A stretch of DNA of 64,000 bases from Lophium mytilinum (lineage: Eukaryota; Ascomycota; Dothideomycetes; Mytilinidiales; Mytilinidiaceae). The position numbers and the translations under genes are program-made. Below are positions 46,866 through 57,365 of the stretch, piece after piece. Below the pieces are notes generated by a model. That model saw only the letters and a list, made by a program, of their open reading frames with translations. It did no database searches and was not told the origin of the DNA. The stretch is taken from the NCBI GenBank assembly GCA_010093605.1, contig MU004186.1, forward strand, positions 141,765 through 205,764, read 5' to 3'. Positions within the stretch are counted from its first letter, which is position 1. The number at the start of each line of letters is the position of its first letter.

Positions 46866-49112
46866 ATGGAGGATATCACGTCCTCTCAAACCCTTGCGGG
46901 CGACGGCCCGGAAAGGGAACGGGCCGCCCTTGATCTGAGCGCCTTTCCTCCGTTCTTCATTCTAACGTCCCATTTCCAAGAAGAAGATATACATGCCCTC
47001 GAGGGACAGCTAACACAGTGTGGTGCACAATTGACTTATGGTCCTGCAGAAGCCAAACTTTTCATTGGCAAAGTCGGAACTAAACGGAGAGCCGAGTTCG
47101 AGTTGCGAAGTCTGCACGTCTTCACCCAAGACATCACACCTCTATTGCCGCATGATACGACCCCAGTTGCTTTAGAACCTGCCAGCAAAAAGAGGCGTTT
47201 CGGATCCGACTCTAAACAGGAAACTAAAGTCGCCGAAAGCCACGATGATTCCACAATAGAGGGAGAAACGACCGAAGACGAATCATCAGATGTTCCTATG
47301 CCAAGAGGAGCAATTGTCCATTCTGACCAGACCGAGCCTGGATCGCTCAGCAATCCGATTGGTATACTGGATGATGAGTCTACTACGGAGGAAGAGGCTT
47401 CATTCCCCGAGGATCGAGGTCACCGTGACAAAAGCAAAAGAAAACGCGACTCGTCGAATCCTCTAAGGGAAGTCACGAGCCGATCCGTCGTCGAGTCCAT
47501 CTCTAATGGTGGCAAAGACGCTGTAACCGTTTTGAAAGTAGAATGGCTTGAAGAAGCGATAGCTGCTGGAATTCCTCTACCATTGGATAGCTACCAAGTA
47601 TATCAAGGCAGGCGTATCGACCCGGAGATTGCGAGTCCTGCTGTTCAACATCAAGCATTGCCTCCGCTGCGTAAGGCGATCCCAAAATCCCAACATACCC
47701 TCGCACAACGGCCTCATACTGCCCAGAGTATCATAGAAAGAGCAAAAGCTGATGCAGCTGTCACACCTGCGCGCAAACCGAAGAAAGACCCTTTCAAGTA
47801 TCGACGAGAAGGAGCACGCCAGTTTGAAAACGCGACTTTCGCATCCCACAGCCAAAAGCATGGTCTGTCAGCCTCTCACGCAGCCCACTTGCTCCAACAA
47901 ACAACGAGCGAGTACGAAGGCGAAACCAGTGAAATCCCCGAGCCTCCAGCCTGGGTAAAAGCGAAGCTCAAATACGCCTGCCAGCGCCAAACGCCCGCCA
48001 ACCCCCCAAACGACCCCTTCATCGACGAGCTCAAAAAGATCCGCCAAGCACGCCTCCTCACCGGCGACGAAATCGGCGTCCGAGCCTACTCCACCAGCAT
48101 CGCCGCGCTCGCAGCCTACCCCTACCACCTCACTCACCCCAAAGAAATCCTCTCCCTCCCCGGCTGCGACATCAAAATCGCCAACCTATGGGTCGAGTAC
48201 AAAAACACGGGCCACATCACCGCCGCCGACGACGCCCAAAGCGACGAAACTATGCAAGTCCTCCGCCTCTTCTACGACATCTGGGGCGTCGGCGCTCCCA
48301 CCGCCCGCACCTTCTACTTCTCCAACCACTGGCGCGACCTCGACGACGTCATCGAGCACGGCTGGAGCTCGCTCACGCGCGTCCAGCAGATCGGCGTGAA
48401 ATACTACGACGAGTTCAAGGACGCGATCCCCCGCCCCGAAGTCGAGGCCATCGCCGCAACGATCCACGCCCATGCCATCCGTATCCGCGACGCCAGAGTC
48501 ACCTGCACGATCGTGGGCGGCTACCGTCGCGGCAAAGCGTCCTCTGGCGACGTCGACGTGATCCTCTCCCACCCGGATCTTGTTTCCACAGCGAACCTCG
48601 TCGCGGACGTAGCCGCTTCGCTCGAGGAGGAGGGCTGGATCACCCACACGCTCACGCTGAGCCTTCACGGCACGCACCGCGGGCAGGCGACGCTTCCGTT
48701 TCGCGCGAGCGGGCCCGCGGGCCATGGCTTCGATACGCTGGATAAAGCGCTTGTCGTCTGGCAGGACGTTGCGTGGGCGAGTCGGGATGCGGATCTGGCG
48801 GCGAATCCGAAGGCGAAGAACCCGAATGTGCATCGGAGGGTCGATATCATTGTCTCGCCGTGGCGGACGGTGGGATGTGCGGTTATGGGATGGAGTGGCG
48901 GGACGACGTTCCAGCGGGATCTGAGACGCTACGCGAAGGCGGTTAAGGGGTGGAAGTTTGATAGTAGTGGGGTCCGGGATCGGCGGACGGGAATGGTGGT
49001 TGAGCTTGAGGGGGAGGAGGGAGTGGACGGGACGCCGGTGGAGGCGGAGAGGAGGGTGTTTGAAGGGATGGGGTTGGAGTTTGTGGAGCCGGAGCTGAGG
49101 TGTACGGGGTAG
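46866..49112 (+). CDS. POL4: DNA polymerase family X (POL4/lambda-like)
   Basis: One exon encodes 748 residues. The N-terminal region (about 28-95) looks like a BRCT domain, followed by an acidic linker with KKRR and KRKR basic patches. From about residue 365 the sequence follows family X polymerases: an 8-kDa lyase-type domain, a thumb helix-hairpin-helix around FYDIWGVGAPTARTFY, then the palm signature GGYRRGKASSGDVDVI. The metal-binding aspartates are D562 and D564, with D660 in RRVDIIV. Helix-hairpin-helix segments and the C-terminal LGL-type end are present. Such enzymes fill short gaps in base excision repair and non-homologous end joining. The length is typical of fungal Pol4 with an extended linker. 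All catalytic residues are intact. It converges with SET9. Confidence 0.95.
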   Translation: MEDITSSQTLAGDGPERERAALDLSAFPPFFILTSHFQEEDIHALEGQLTQCGAQLTYGPAEAKLFIGKVGTKRRAEFELRSLHVFTQDITPLLPHDTTPVALEPASKKRRFGSDSKQETKVAESHDDSTIEGETTEDESSDVPMPRGAIVHSDQTEPGSLSNPIGILDDESTTEEEASFPEDRGHRDKSKRKRDSSNPLREVTSRSVVESISNGGKDAVTVLKVEWLEEAIAAGIPLPLDSYQVYQGRRIDPEIASPAVQHQALPPLRKAIPKSQHTLAQRPHTAQSIIERAKADAAVTPARKPKKDPFKYRREGARQFENATFASHSQKHGLSASHAAHLLQQTTSEYEGETSEIPEPPAWVKAKLKYACQRQTPANPPNDPFIDELKKIRQARLLTGDEIGVRAYSTSIAALAAYPYHLTHPKEILSLPGCDIKIANLWVEYKNTGHITAADDAQSDETMQVLRLFYDIWGVGAPTARTFYFSNHWRDLDDVIEHGWSSLTRVQQIGVKYYDEFKDAIPRPEVEAIAATIHAHAIRIRDARVTCTIVGGYRRGKASSGDVDVILSHPDLVSTANLVADVAASLEEEGWITHTLTLSLHGTHRGQATLPFRASGPAGHGFDTLDKALVVWQDVAWASRDADLAANPKAKNPNVHRRVDIIVSPWRTVGCAVMGWSGGTTFQRDLRRYAKAVKGWKFDSSGVRDRRTGMVVELEGEEGVDGTPVEAERRVFEGMGLEFVEPELRCTG

Positions 49113-49723
49113 AGTTGCTTTTGAGGATGCCTCGTTCGTAGATTGCGAAATGTTGGGTAGTGCGGAGTGGCTTGGCTTGGATATCAAAGTCTTCGAAGAT
49201 GCTTTGAATATGATTTCTTGCACCCCTATCGATGTGTATGTTTCCACGCTTCTACCGTCTATCGATCCAAATTAGCTTTGTGTACGGTATAGCTTATGCG
49301 AGTCTTTGGACTAAATTCGACTTTGGAAGTGCGCGTAAAACATCTCTTGAATCTGGACTTCAACACATTTTTGGTTGAGAGCTGCCTACTGCCTGCCCCT
49401 TCATGACGAATATCAACCCAGCCTTCTCGAAGCTAATAGTACAATAATAGAGAAGACGACAGACCTCCCGCCGAATAATGCCGTACCGAAGTCTCGTAGA
49501 CCCAAAAGAAAATCAGAACCCAAAAAGCACCTATACCCAAATGCACCCAGAGACTCGACGTCCCTGATCGAAAACCGTGACTCCGGGTTGATGCTCAGAC
49601 CGCAATAGCAAAACTCCACCTAGCACCCCTCATCTCGACATGCAAACATAGAAACACCGCCTCGCCCCCACATACCGCCGCTCAAGTTCCGTTGTTGAGC
49701 GGACCCCCCGTCCCAGAATCTGC
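49113..49723. other. Convergent intergenic region between POL4 and SET9
   Basis: 611 bp that must carry both 3' ends. No repeat or RNA gene is evident. Confidence 0.5.
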
Positions 49724-51800
49724 TCAAATCGTAAACCGCCCCTTCCTCCCCCTCTTCTTCGGCGTCTCCACCTCAACGCTCTCACTCGCCGTCCTCTCCC
49801 TCTCCTCCGTCTCACGCCTACTCAGCAACACCTGTCTCAAGCCCCTCTTCCCACCCTTCTTGATACTCCGCTCTTCTTCAGGCTCCACGAACCGGTGAAT
49901 AGTCCTATGATCCAAAACCCGCTCCTCCTTATCCCACTTCCCCTCCCGATCCGTCTTCGGCCACGCGTACCCATACAGCTTAGAGTGCCGCTCGCAGCGC
50001 GGGCACTCGATGCGCGTGTTGTACGCGTCCGCCTGCACGAAGTCGGCGTCGCACGTGCGGCAGCTGACCCAGCGGCTGTACTTGGCGGCGAGGAGGGCCT
50101 TGGTGAGGGTGTAGTCGCCGGGGCGGCGCTGGGAGCTCGAGGCAAGAAAGTCGTCAACGGACTCGAGGTCGAAGGGGAGAGGGGTGGCGGTGCGGAGGCT
50201 GTCGGTGCGGCGGGAGGCGGAGCGGGTGGTGCGGGGGATCAGGGGCGCTTTTAGGGAGACGGAGCGCTTGCGGGCTGTTACCGTCTGAAGGGCGTCGTCT
50301 AGTTCGTAGCTTTCGGAGAGTTCGGAGAGCTCGGATTCCGCGTCGGCGTTTAGCAGGGAGGAGATGGGGATGGCGGTGGGGGAGGCGAGGGGTTGGAGGA
50401 TGGTGGGGATGGCGCCTTTGATGGTGTCGGGGATGGGCTCTTGGGTTCCTGTCATGACAGCGTCGTCTTCGACGGATGTAGCATCGGTCGATTGTGTTGA
50501 TTTTGGGGATTCCGCGGCAGATGGGGTCCGTGGAGTCGTTTGTCGCGAGCTGTCTGCTTCATCTAGGGTCATCGTGAGTAGGCCATCGCGTTGCTGAGTA
50601 CGGATCGCTCTCGAGGCGTTCGTGGTGGGATCCTCGATGCTCGATATTGGTACTTCCTGTCGAAGTGAGGACATGCTGCGCTCTTTCTTTAGTGCTAGGA
50701 ATTTCGAAGGCCGCTTTAATTTTCGTGCGCTGTTTGCGTTCACTGCCAGCGCGGGTGATGCTGGTGTTGAGGTCTGCGGACTCTCGACTCGACGCCGCTT
50801 CCGCCCATCCATGGCAGCTGGGGTCGAGTCCTTGGATGAGCTCTCATTCTCCGTGCCGTATTTCCTCTTCCGCCTCAACATGTAAGCTCCTTCTTCTAAC
50901 ACCTCTTCCAGCACAGCAGTAGCCTCGTCACTGTCATCTTCGTTCTTTACAGGTGCCCATCCATTAGCCAGCTGCCTCTCACACGAAGCGCAAAGACACT
51001 CCTGGTTGTCTTCCCCGAAATAGTTATCACCATACGAAACTGTGATCTCGTCTCCAATCTCAATGTTCTTGACCGAAACAATCTGCATGCCATGCGGCCC
51101 CTTCGTAGAGAGCTTTGCGTTTGCGTCGCAATCATGATTGGCAAACCGCGCCGGGCCCAGAAACAGCGATCGCGTCTTCTTGCGGCTGGACACAACAATG
51201 CTGAAATCCAATCGCGAATCGTCCAGGTCGTCCTCCTCCTTCTCCGTGAGCGCAACCTGAATGCCCGTCAGGTACTTGATCTCCTCGCCCTTCTTAATCT
51301 CCCTCCGGGCCGTGACAGAAGCCTCTTGTGTATCGATTGTGTAACGGTTCGTAGTGGTGACCTCGAATGGGCAATCCGGCATGTATATGTTGACGTACTT
51401 GCGCAAGTGGCGCTGGAAGTGCTCCTTTTCGTCTTTGGTCGACAGGCGCTGGCTGAAGCTGCGGATGCCGGACACCAGTAGCAGTTGCGAGACGGCTTTC
51501 GCGGGATCCTTCTCTAGAATGACAGATTTGCGCAAAATGTCTGCGGGTTCCTCCTCGCGAATGCCGCGCGACGCGGAGTATCGGCTACGGTTCTTACGAA
51601 TGGTGGTCCAGAAATACACCTATGAGAAGCGGCTAGAATCAGTATCGTTGTTCGCGCAAGACGTGGCAGACTTGACAAAACACCAGCGCTTGAGATTGGC
51701 TTACCCGGTCGACCAGCGCATCGGTTATGAGGTCGTCGTAGGAGGCCAGCTGGCTGAGGGTAAGTCCCCCCTTCTTCGCGAGCGCTTCCTTCAGGGCCAT
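49724..51800 (-). CDS. SET9: SET9-type histone H4 lysine-20 methyltransferase
   Basis: Exon 1 (51705-51800, 32 codons) and exon 2 (49724-51619) are joined by an 85-nt intron (GTAAGC to CATAG, phase 0), giving 663 residues. The start region MALKEALAKKGGLTLSQLAS continuing to LITDALVDRVYFWTTIRKNR is typical of fungal Set9. The SET domain (about 110-235) contains FLGPARFANHDCDANA and DEITVSYGDNYFG, with the post-SET-like CLCASCE. The family (SUV4-20/KMT5) methylates H4K20 and acts in DNA damage checkpoint and silencing. The C-terminal half is Ser/Thr-rich with a late CxxC pair (CRTCDAD...CPRCERH) and a basic tail. It is divergent from the mitochondrial uL14 gene. Confidence 0.95.
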
Positions 51801-52283
51801 GGTCGCGTCGCGTTCGGAACGTCTACAACGAGAGAGTGCGCAGAGCAAATGTAGAGGGCTGAGTCTGCAGACTAGTAGTGTAGGCGCGAAAGGGGTCGGT
51901 TGGGGTGACGTAGGAGAGGAAACGAGACACAGGGAACCAGGGAAGGGACACGACACGCATGGAGGTCCGGTGAAAGGAAATAAGGACAACACGACGCGCG
52001 AGACAATGAAATAGAGGGACACAAGGAGTGACGGGCACAAGTGGGAACCTGGGGCTCTAGTAGAGGCTCACGGAAGACGCGGTGAAGGTGAGAAGGCTGA
52101 GCGGCTGCTAGATGCCACCCTTGCTCGAGTAAGAGGCCGAGCCCTGTCGAGTTGCCCTGCCGCGCGACGGCGGAGCTTTGCATGCAGAGCCGCGAACCCT
52201 TCGCCCGTCAGTACCACCACCGACCATCCCATCCCATCTCCAGGCCACCCGGCCAGAGACCATCAGCGAGGACGCCGGACAGC
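51801..52283. promoter_or_regulatory. Shared divergent promoter of SET9 and mitochondrial uL14
   Basis: The 483 bp between the two start codons must drive both genes. No recognisable box elements were identified with confidence. Confidence 0.5.
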
Positions 52284-52893
52284 ATGATCCAGCTCAAGGT
52301 ACGCAGCCAGCGCATCATGGCATAGGAGACGCAATGCCCCACCACCCATATCCATATCACATCAGCCACTGACCGCTCTATCTTTATCCAGACCCTCGTC
52401 AACTGCATCGACAACTCGGGCGCCGCCATTGTCGAGTGCGTCAACGTCCTGCGATCCAAGAGACCCGCCAAAGTTGGTGCGTGAGCTGCTTTGCCTCTTG
52501 TCGACGCCGAATTCCGCCCACCACACTACCCGCACCACCGTAAATGTCGATTCGAACCAGAACTTTGCTGACTTAGCATATTCAGGAGATCGCATAGTAG
52601 TCGTCGTACAGAAGCAGCGGAATTTCGGCCCTGAGTCCGGCCCCGGTGGCGCTGTCTCCATCAGCGCAGCGAACAAAGTACGGCGTGGTGACATACGGCA
52701 TGCCGTCGTGGTTCGGACAGCGAAGAAGTACCAGCGGCCGGACGGGAGTGTTGTCAAGTTCGACGACAATGCGTGTGTGTTAATCAACAAGGCCGGGGAG
52801 CCCATCGGGACGAGGTTGAACGGCATCGTGGCTGCCGAGCTGCGGGAGAAGAAGTGGTCGAAGATTCTATCACTGGCACCGATGCATCTATAG
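52284..52893 (+). CDS. MRPL38: Mitochondrial ribosomal protein uL14m
   Basis: Three exons, 52284-52298 (five codons), 52392-52476 and 52586-52893, give 135 residues with closing phases. [20 protein letters not shown] is the standard start of the uL14 family. The conserved [17 protein letters not shown] and [10 protein letters not shown] segments follow, then [20 protein letters not shown] at the end. uL14 sits on the large subunit at the intersubunit bridge and contacts the small subunit. The length and the absence of the cytosolic-type N-terminus point to the mitochondrial form (yeast Mrpl38). The first exon is very short, which makes the start easy to mis-annotate. Confidence 0.93.
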
Positions 52894-53207
52894 GCGGAAG
52901 AGGGGTTGCAGGGGAGGACGATCAATTGTATATCAACTGTACTACGAGGATATGAGAGCCGTTCCCACAAATCCTGGTTTAATTGAGGGTTCTACGTGAC
53001 AGCTAGGGCGAAGGCACCCAGAGCTCAATATCGTAAAACTCCCACCGGACCACATCATCGCAGACCTTGTGCTACAATTGCTGCTGATCTAGGGGTATCC
53101 CAGCCGAGAACTCCAGCTCCAAGAAAATTTGTCATGGAACAGTATCAAACGCCATCCCAATGCCCATTTTTGTGCGCCAGCCATGCACATCCGCTGGATC
53201 CATGAAA
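52894..53207. other. Convergent 3' region of uL14m and RPB9
   Basis: 314 bp between two stop codons, presumably 3' untranslated sequence of both genes. Nothing else was seen. Confidence 0.5.
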
Positions 53208-54012
53208 TCACTGCCACACGTTGCCGCATCCGCAACATACATAGTATAATTTCTAAAGGTGAAAGTTGTGAGCAAAATGGTGAGGAATAGGGTAGACCAG
53301 ATCCGTACCATTCCGGTTTCGGCAGTCCGCTGCTGAGACTGGAAGAAGACGGCCTCCGGCTCGCCGCAAGAAGGACAAGGCTTCTGAATCCGAGGCAGCT
53401 ATAGTCGCAAGAAAGAATAAAGTTAGCCAAGCAAGCCCAAAGTGAGCAAAACAAGCAACGAACGAACGAACGTGCAAGCCTGCTCAAGACTTTGAGGAGT
53501 GCTTGTCATCCTGCTGCTTGGAGGTGGACGCAGATTGTGGGTTGTTCTCCGTCATGGACATGTCATCGTAGTCATCAGCTTCCATGTAGAAGCCTCCGTC
53601 CGACTCTTGGCCACAGATCTCGCAGAAGATCTCCTGTCCACACATTGTGCAAAACCCAGGGATGGTTTCGGAAAGAGAGGCGTCGGAAAGAGATTCGGAG
53701 AGACCAACCGTTGGGTCCTGGCCGACGTCCTGGGTGATGCCGGCAGTGTCGCCAACCGTGGAGGCGATCTCGTGGCGCATAACGCAGGCGGAGGGGGCTG
53801 GTTCGGTGAAAGAACAGGTGCGGCAGGCGAAGAGCAGGCGGTTGTTCTCCTTGTCCTCCTTGGGGAAGAGGAGGTTCGAGCTGCAGGCGGTTAGCGACGT
53901 GCTTGGGCAAGTGAGGCGCAAGGAAGACAGACCATTCGGAGCAGAAGCGGAAGAGGATCTTCTTGGACGCTTCTCCGCCCATGTTAGAGTCAGCTGGGGA
54001 CGCGGCGGCCAT
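53208..54012 (-). CDS. RPB9: RNA polymerase II subunit RPB9
   Basis: Four exons, 53933-54012, 53709-53880, 53309-53398 and 53208-53252, encode 128 residues with exact phases. The first zinc ribbon is FRFCSEC followed by NLLFPKEDKENNRLLFACRTC. DVGQDPT then joins LPRIQKPCPSC, and the second TFIIS-like ribbon contains EAVFFQSQQRTAETGM and KLYYVCCGCGNVWQ. Rpb9 helps start-site choice, proofreading and transcript cleavage by RNA polymerase II. The third intron (53399-53708, 310 nt) is long for this genome and has a weak GTTGGT donor. Reading straight through it gives a different 75-residue end (separate entry). The four-exon form matches the whole family and is taken as the main product. It is divergent from ESS1. 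Confidence 0.93.
53484..53708 (-). other. Candidate alternative 3' coding end of RPB9 (retained intron 3)
   Basis: If intron 3 is not removed, the frame runs on from DPT for 74 codons to a TGA at 53484-53486. The tail holds a C-x2-C-x5-C-x2-C cluster (FCTMCGQEIFCEICGQES) followed by an acidic, then Ser/Gln/Lys-rich end. That replaces the TFIIS-like ribbon with a different cysteine motif. Open frame length and the paired cysteines suggest more than chance, but this is inference. Confidence 0.4.
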
Positions 54013-54533
54013 GGTTCCGTGATGGTGGGGTGGTAAGTTGTGTACTTGGGCGATGGGTTCGGGGTTTGTCTTGGTGGTGAGGGCTTGCAGGACGAGATCA
54101 GCGTATGGGTCTGTCTAGGCTGCGGGTGCTGGAGAGTGGAGTGGGGAAAGCTACAAGAGTGTTGAGGACGAGGTAGGCTTTTTGAAGAAGGCGAACCGAT
54201 TCCCAGGTGACTTCCAGCAGAGCAACCGCTAGTTCCGCAAGCGGTTAACAGCTGCGTTTTGTTTAGTTCCGTACGCTGAGTCATCGCTCATCACCGCAGC
54301 GATGCTGCGCGTGACTTGCCTCGTCGTGAAAACCCCGCCAAATCGCGACTGCCCCAGTAACGGCCCCGGATTTCGCAGCCGGCTTGTGAGCCCTCCTCTG
54401 TCAACAACGACTACAACCCACCACGCACGACGCTCCATCACCTGCAATTCGACACCTCTCTACCCCTCAACGCTCGGCCTTGCTCACTGACCTTGAGCCA
54501 TATTCGCACGTATCACCGTTGACTCACCGCAAT
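54013..54533. promoter_or_regulatory. Shared divergent promoter of RPB9 and ESS1
   Basis: 521 bp between the two start codons. The ESS1-proximal part is CT-rich with CACC/ACGAC runs. No individual factor site can be claimed. Confidence 0.45.
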
Positions 54534-55282
54534 AATGGTCAGTGGCTGTGCACGTTCTCTGCCGTGCCAACTTGTGGCCGCAGCCGTTGATTGAAGACTC
54601 ACACTGCCTCTACAGGAAGAATCGGGGCTTCCACCCTCATGGGAGGTCCGCCGGTCCAATACCAAGAACCTGCCCTACTACTTCTGCCCCGATACCAAGG
54701 AGTCGCGATGGGAGCCGCCGGCCGACACAGACCCCGAGAAGCTGAAGCTGTTCATGGCCAAGTTCCATAGCTCCAAAAACCTCAATGCAGAGCGCCCTGG
54801 AGGTCAGGAGGGCAAGATTCGAGCCGCACATCTGCTAGTGAAACACTACGGCAGCCGACGCCCCGCCAGCTGGCGCGAAGCCAAAATTACCCGCACCAAG
54901 GAGGAGGCCATGAGTATCATCCTGGGCCACGAGGCACGCATTCGCGCCGGGTCTGTATCGCTGGGAGACCTGGCCACGACCGAGTCCGATTGCAGCAGTG
55001 CGCGCAAGCGGGGTGACTTGTATGTTGGATCTGCCATATCGACTCGTTGGGCATCGATATGCTAACAGACGTGTAGGGGCTTCTTCGGCCGGGGCGATAT
55101 GCAAAAGGAGTTTGAGGATGCCTCGTTCGCGCTCAAACCTGGCGAGGTCAGCCAGGTGGTCGAAACAGCGTCAGGGCTGCACCTGATAGAGAGGTAAGAC
55201 TCCGCATGTTTGGGACTCAATAGACTTGGCCCACGTGGCCGAGCCCGTGCTGACGTCCTCCTCTTCAAATAGGCTCGAGTAG
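54534..55282 (+). CDS. ESS1: Peptidyl-prolyl cis/trans isomerase ESS1/Pin1
   Basis: Four exons: 54534-54536 (the ATG alone), 54616-55019, 55077-55193 and 55273-55282, giving 177 residues. The introns are 79, 57 and 79 nt and the phases close. An N-terminal WW domain ([11 protein letters not shown]...[18 protein letters not shown]) is followed by a parvulin domain: [25 protein letters not shown] with the catalytic-site cysteine, and [11 protein letters not shown]. The final exon supplies only RLE and the stop, matching the usual HLIERLE-like end. Ess1/Pin1 isomerises phospho-Ser/Thr-Pro bonds, notably in the RNA polymerase II C-terminal domain. The start-only first exon is inferred from the GTCAGT donor and the family N-terminus. 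Confidence 0.93.
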
Positions 55283-56468
55283 GTCTTCGGGAGGGGTTTA
55301 TTTTTGGCGTCTGGTTCTTTATGCGAGGCAGTCCAAACCGGTCTGGGGCCGTGTCTAGGCTCAGATAAAAGGCATGTCCCTCGAGTGCACGAGGGGATGA
55401 GGTTGGTCGACGTTGGTCAACGTGGCTCGACAAGATAAGCCTGCAAATCGAAGAAGTGTTTCGACATGGGTCTCGGAAAATGAAATGGCTCATCATCTGC
55501 ATATGCAGTTACGGAAGCTGCGGCCTCATTGTGACGTTTGTCAAACGATGCTGCTTAACTGGCCCATCATTATGCTGTCATCTGACTGATAGGTCCAGGA
55601 CCAAATGTTCCATAGTTTTCTATGCTTGTGCTACGGAAGCGCGAGCCTTCAATTTCTACTGATGGTCATAGATATATCTCTAGGCCGTGAGCCTCGAGGC
55701 TTCATAGTCCTCCCAGCAACAGGACAAATCACCACGAAAGGTAGTCGCGCTTTCCACTTCATCCGTTCGTTCATTCTCTCTCCAACTCTTGTCTACGTCG
55801 CCCATCTCGAAAGATTCTCGAATCCCTGCGCGGGCTTGCCTGCCATCTTGCAGGTATTCGCGTCCACCTACCTCAGTCAGGCATCCCGGCGAACCTCCGC
55901 CGGAACGCAGTCGAATGAGGGGACTAAACTAAGACCTGGGCCTATTCTCGTCACGACCATAGGTCGCACGTTTCAAGTTGGTCTAGACACTCAACGGTCC
56001 CACTCCTCGACCAAACCCCGCCCGTTGCCTTCTGCCAAGCCTGCGCAGAACGTCAAATACGGTCAGGTCATATCGGATTCAAGAAACGCGTCAGGTCATC
56101 ATCCTAGTCTTTGCAGTTACTGGACGGTGTCGGCAACATTTGAATACACTTAACCGCGATCCAATCCGCTGCCTGCGCTTCGATCCTTGTCTCCGAGGGA
56201 AGCTAAGCCTTGACATTCTTAAGCTGCAGCTCTGATCCCCAGATTTCCAGACTCCAGTATTGACTGTCCAGGGAGCTACTATCTAGCAACAACTTTACTT
56301 ACACCTCTTTCTGCATACTCGAGTGTGCTTCTGACTCCGCTTCTCCCACTCCTCAACTCGCTACCTGATTGTCATCAGGCCGACTATTTACGTCTTAGAT
56401 TGCTCTATCTTTGTTCAAGTATATTCTCCGACCTCGAGCCATTGCCAAACGCAGCCACCAGAGACGCC
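55283..56468. other. Intergenic region
   Basis: About 1.2 kb. A 182-codon open frame exists at 55605-56153 but has no family resemblance and starts in what should be 3' sequence. The last 150 bp are CT-rich, fitting the leader of the next gene. Confidence 0.45.
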
Positions 56469-57365
56469 ATGCCCGCCGTGCCCCTTCTCCAAGGCAAAGG
56501 CCTTCTCAAGGGCAAAGACTTGGTATACGCCTCCCCGGAAGGATTCAGGGCTCCAGAAAAGCGTGGACGAAAGCCCATTCGCTGCCTGTCATTCAACTCT
56601 ACTATCCCACAAGTCCCTATGGTCGAGGCCCTAAGGACAGCTTGCCCCCGAAACGGCGATGCCTTCAGTTATAATCCAGTCCATCTATCAGTCTGGTACA
56701 TGCCTGAAAGCCTCTGGGCTCGCTTGCCCACTCGACTTACCGCCAGCATCGCGGCAGTACAACACGCTGGTGCAGCCGTCTTCACCGGCTTTGAAAGGCT
56801 CGAAGGTCTTGGAGAGGCCCTCTCTCCTAGCGAGAACGCTGAAGACGACTTCGTCCCCGTTCCCGGCACCATTAAGCCCCGCGGTCTCAGCACCATCACC
56901 ATCTCCTCCAACGACTCCGAGGCCTCAGCAACGAGCTCTCTCGCATCCTCAATAGTTTCTACCCCCCTGTCCACGCCTTGCCTTTTCTCAATGCCAGTCT
57001 CACCTTTTTCTCTGTCATCACCCTTCACCTTCGAGAAGTCTATTTCAAAGCATCACGGCCAGCATCACGGCCGCCATCACGAACGCTCCTACACCACCCC
57101 AATGGAGCCGGACATGGCGTACTACACGCTCGAGCTCTCCCACCTGCGCACCGAGTCGCTGCCGCACCTGCGCCATGCGATCCGCGTGGTCGACAGGGAG
57201 CTGAACGAGAGCAAGCGGCTGGTCGAGCTTGACGAGGATACCCTGGAGCAGTTCGAGGGCTGGTGGGCCAAGAAGAAGGCGACGGCCATCGGGCTCGACC
57301 AGAAGGGCCTGGCGCTCAGCATCCAGCGCGGCATACCGACCAATGGCCTCGGCTGGTCGGCGTGA
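56469..57365 (+). CDS. Hypothetical protein, 298 residues
   Basis: A single exon starts at the first ATG of the frame (56469); the open frame extends 48 codons upstream without another ATG. The N-terminal part (MPAVPLLQGKGLLKGKDLVY, then RKPIRCLSFNS) leads into a compact region with SVWYMPESLWARLPTRLTAS and VFTGFERLEGLGEA. A Ser-rich linker and a His-rich patch (KHHGQHHGRHHERS) follow. The C-terminal 90 residues are helical and charged (LRHAIRVVDRELNESKRLVE). Composition and codon use look like a real gene. I recognise no family or membrane segment. Confidence 0.65.
   Translation: MPAVPLLQGKGLLKGKDLVYASPEGFRAPEKRGRKPIRCLSFNSTIPQVPMVEALRTACPRNGDAFSYNPVHLSVWYMPESLWARLPTRLTASIAAVQHAGAAVFTGFERLEGLGEALSPSENAEDDFVPVPGTIKPRGLSTITISSNDSEASATSSLASSIVSTPLSTPCLFSMPVSPFSLSSPFTFEKSISKHHGQHHGRHHERSYTTPMEPDMAYYTLELSHLRTESLPHLRHAIRVVDRELNESKRLVELDEDTLEQFEGWWAKKKATAIGLDQKGLALSIQRGIPTNGLGWSA

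Noticed and set aside
48186-49247. 353-codon open frame antisense to POL4
   Set aside because: POL4 has intact catalytic motifs in the other strand; the antisense frame is open because of high third-position GC.
53484-53880. Taking the unspliced RPB9 frame as the main gene product
   Set aside because: It would lack the TFIIS-like ribbon, which is present downstream in two phase-compatible exons. It is kept only as an alternative end.
55605-56153. 182-codon frame downstream of ESS1
   Set aside because: No domain, atypical composition, and no splice signals or neighbours supporting it.
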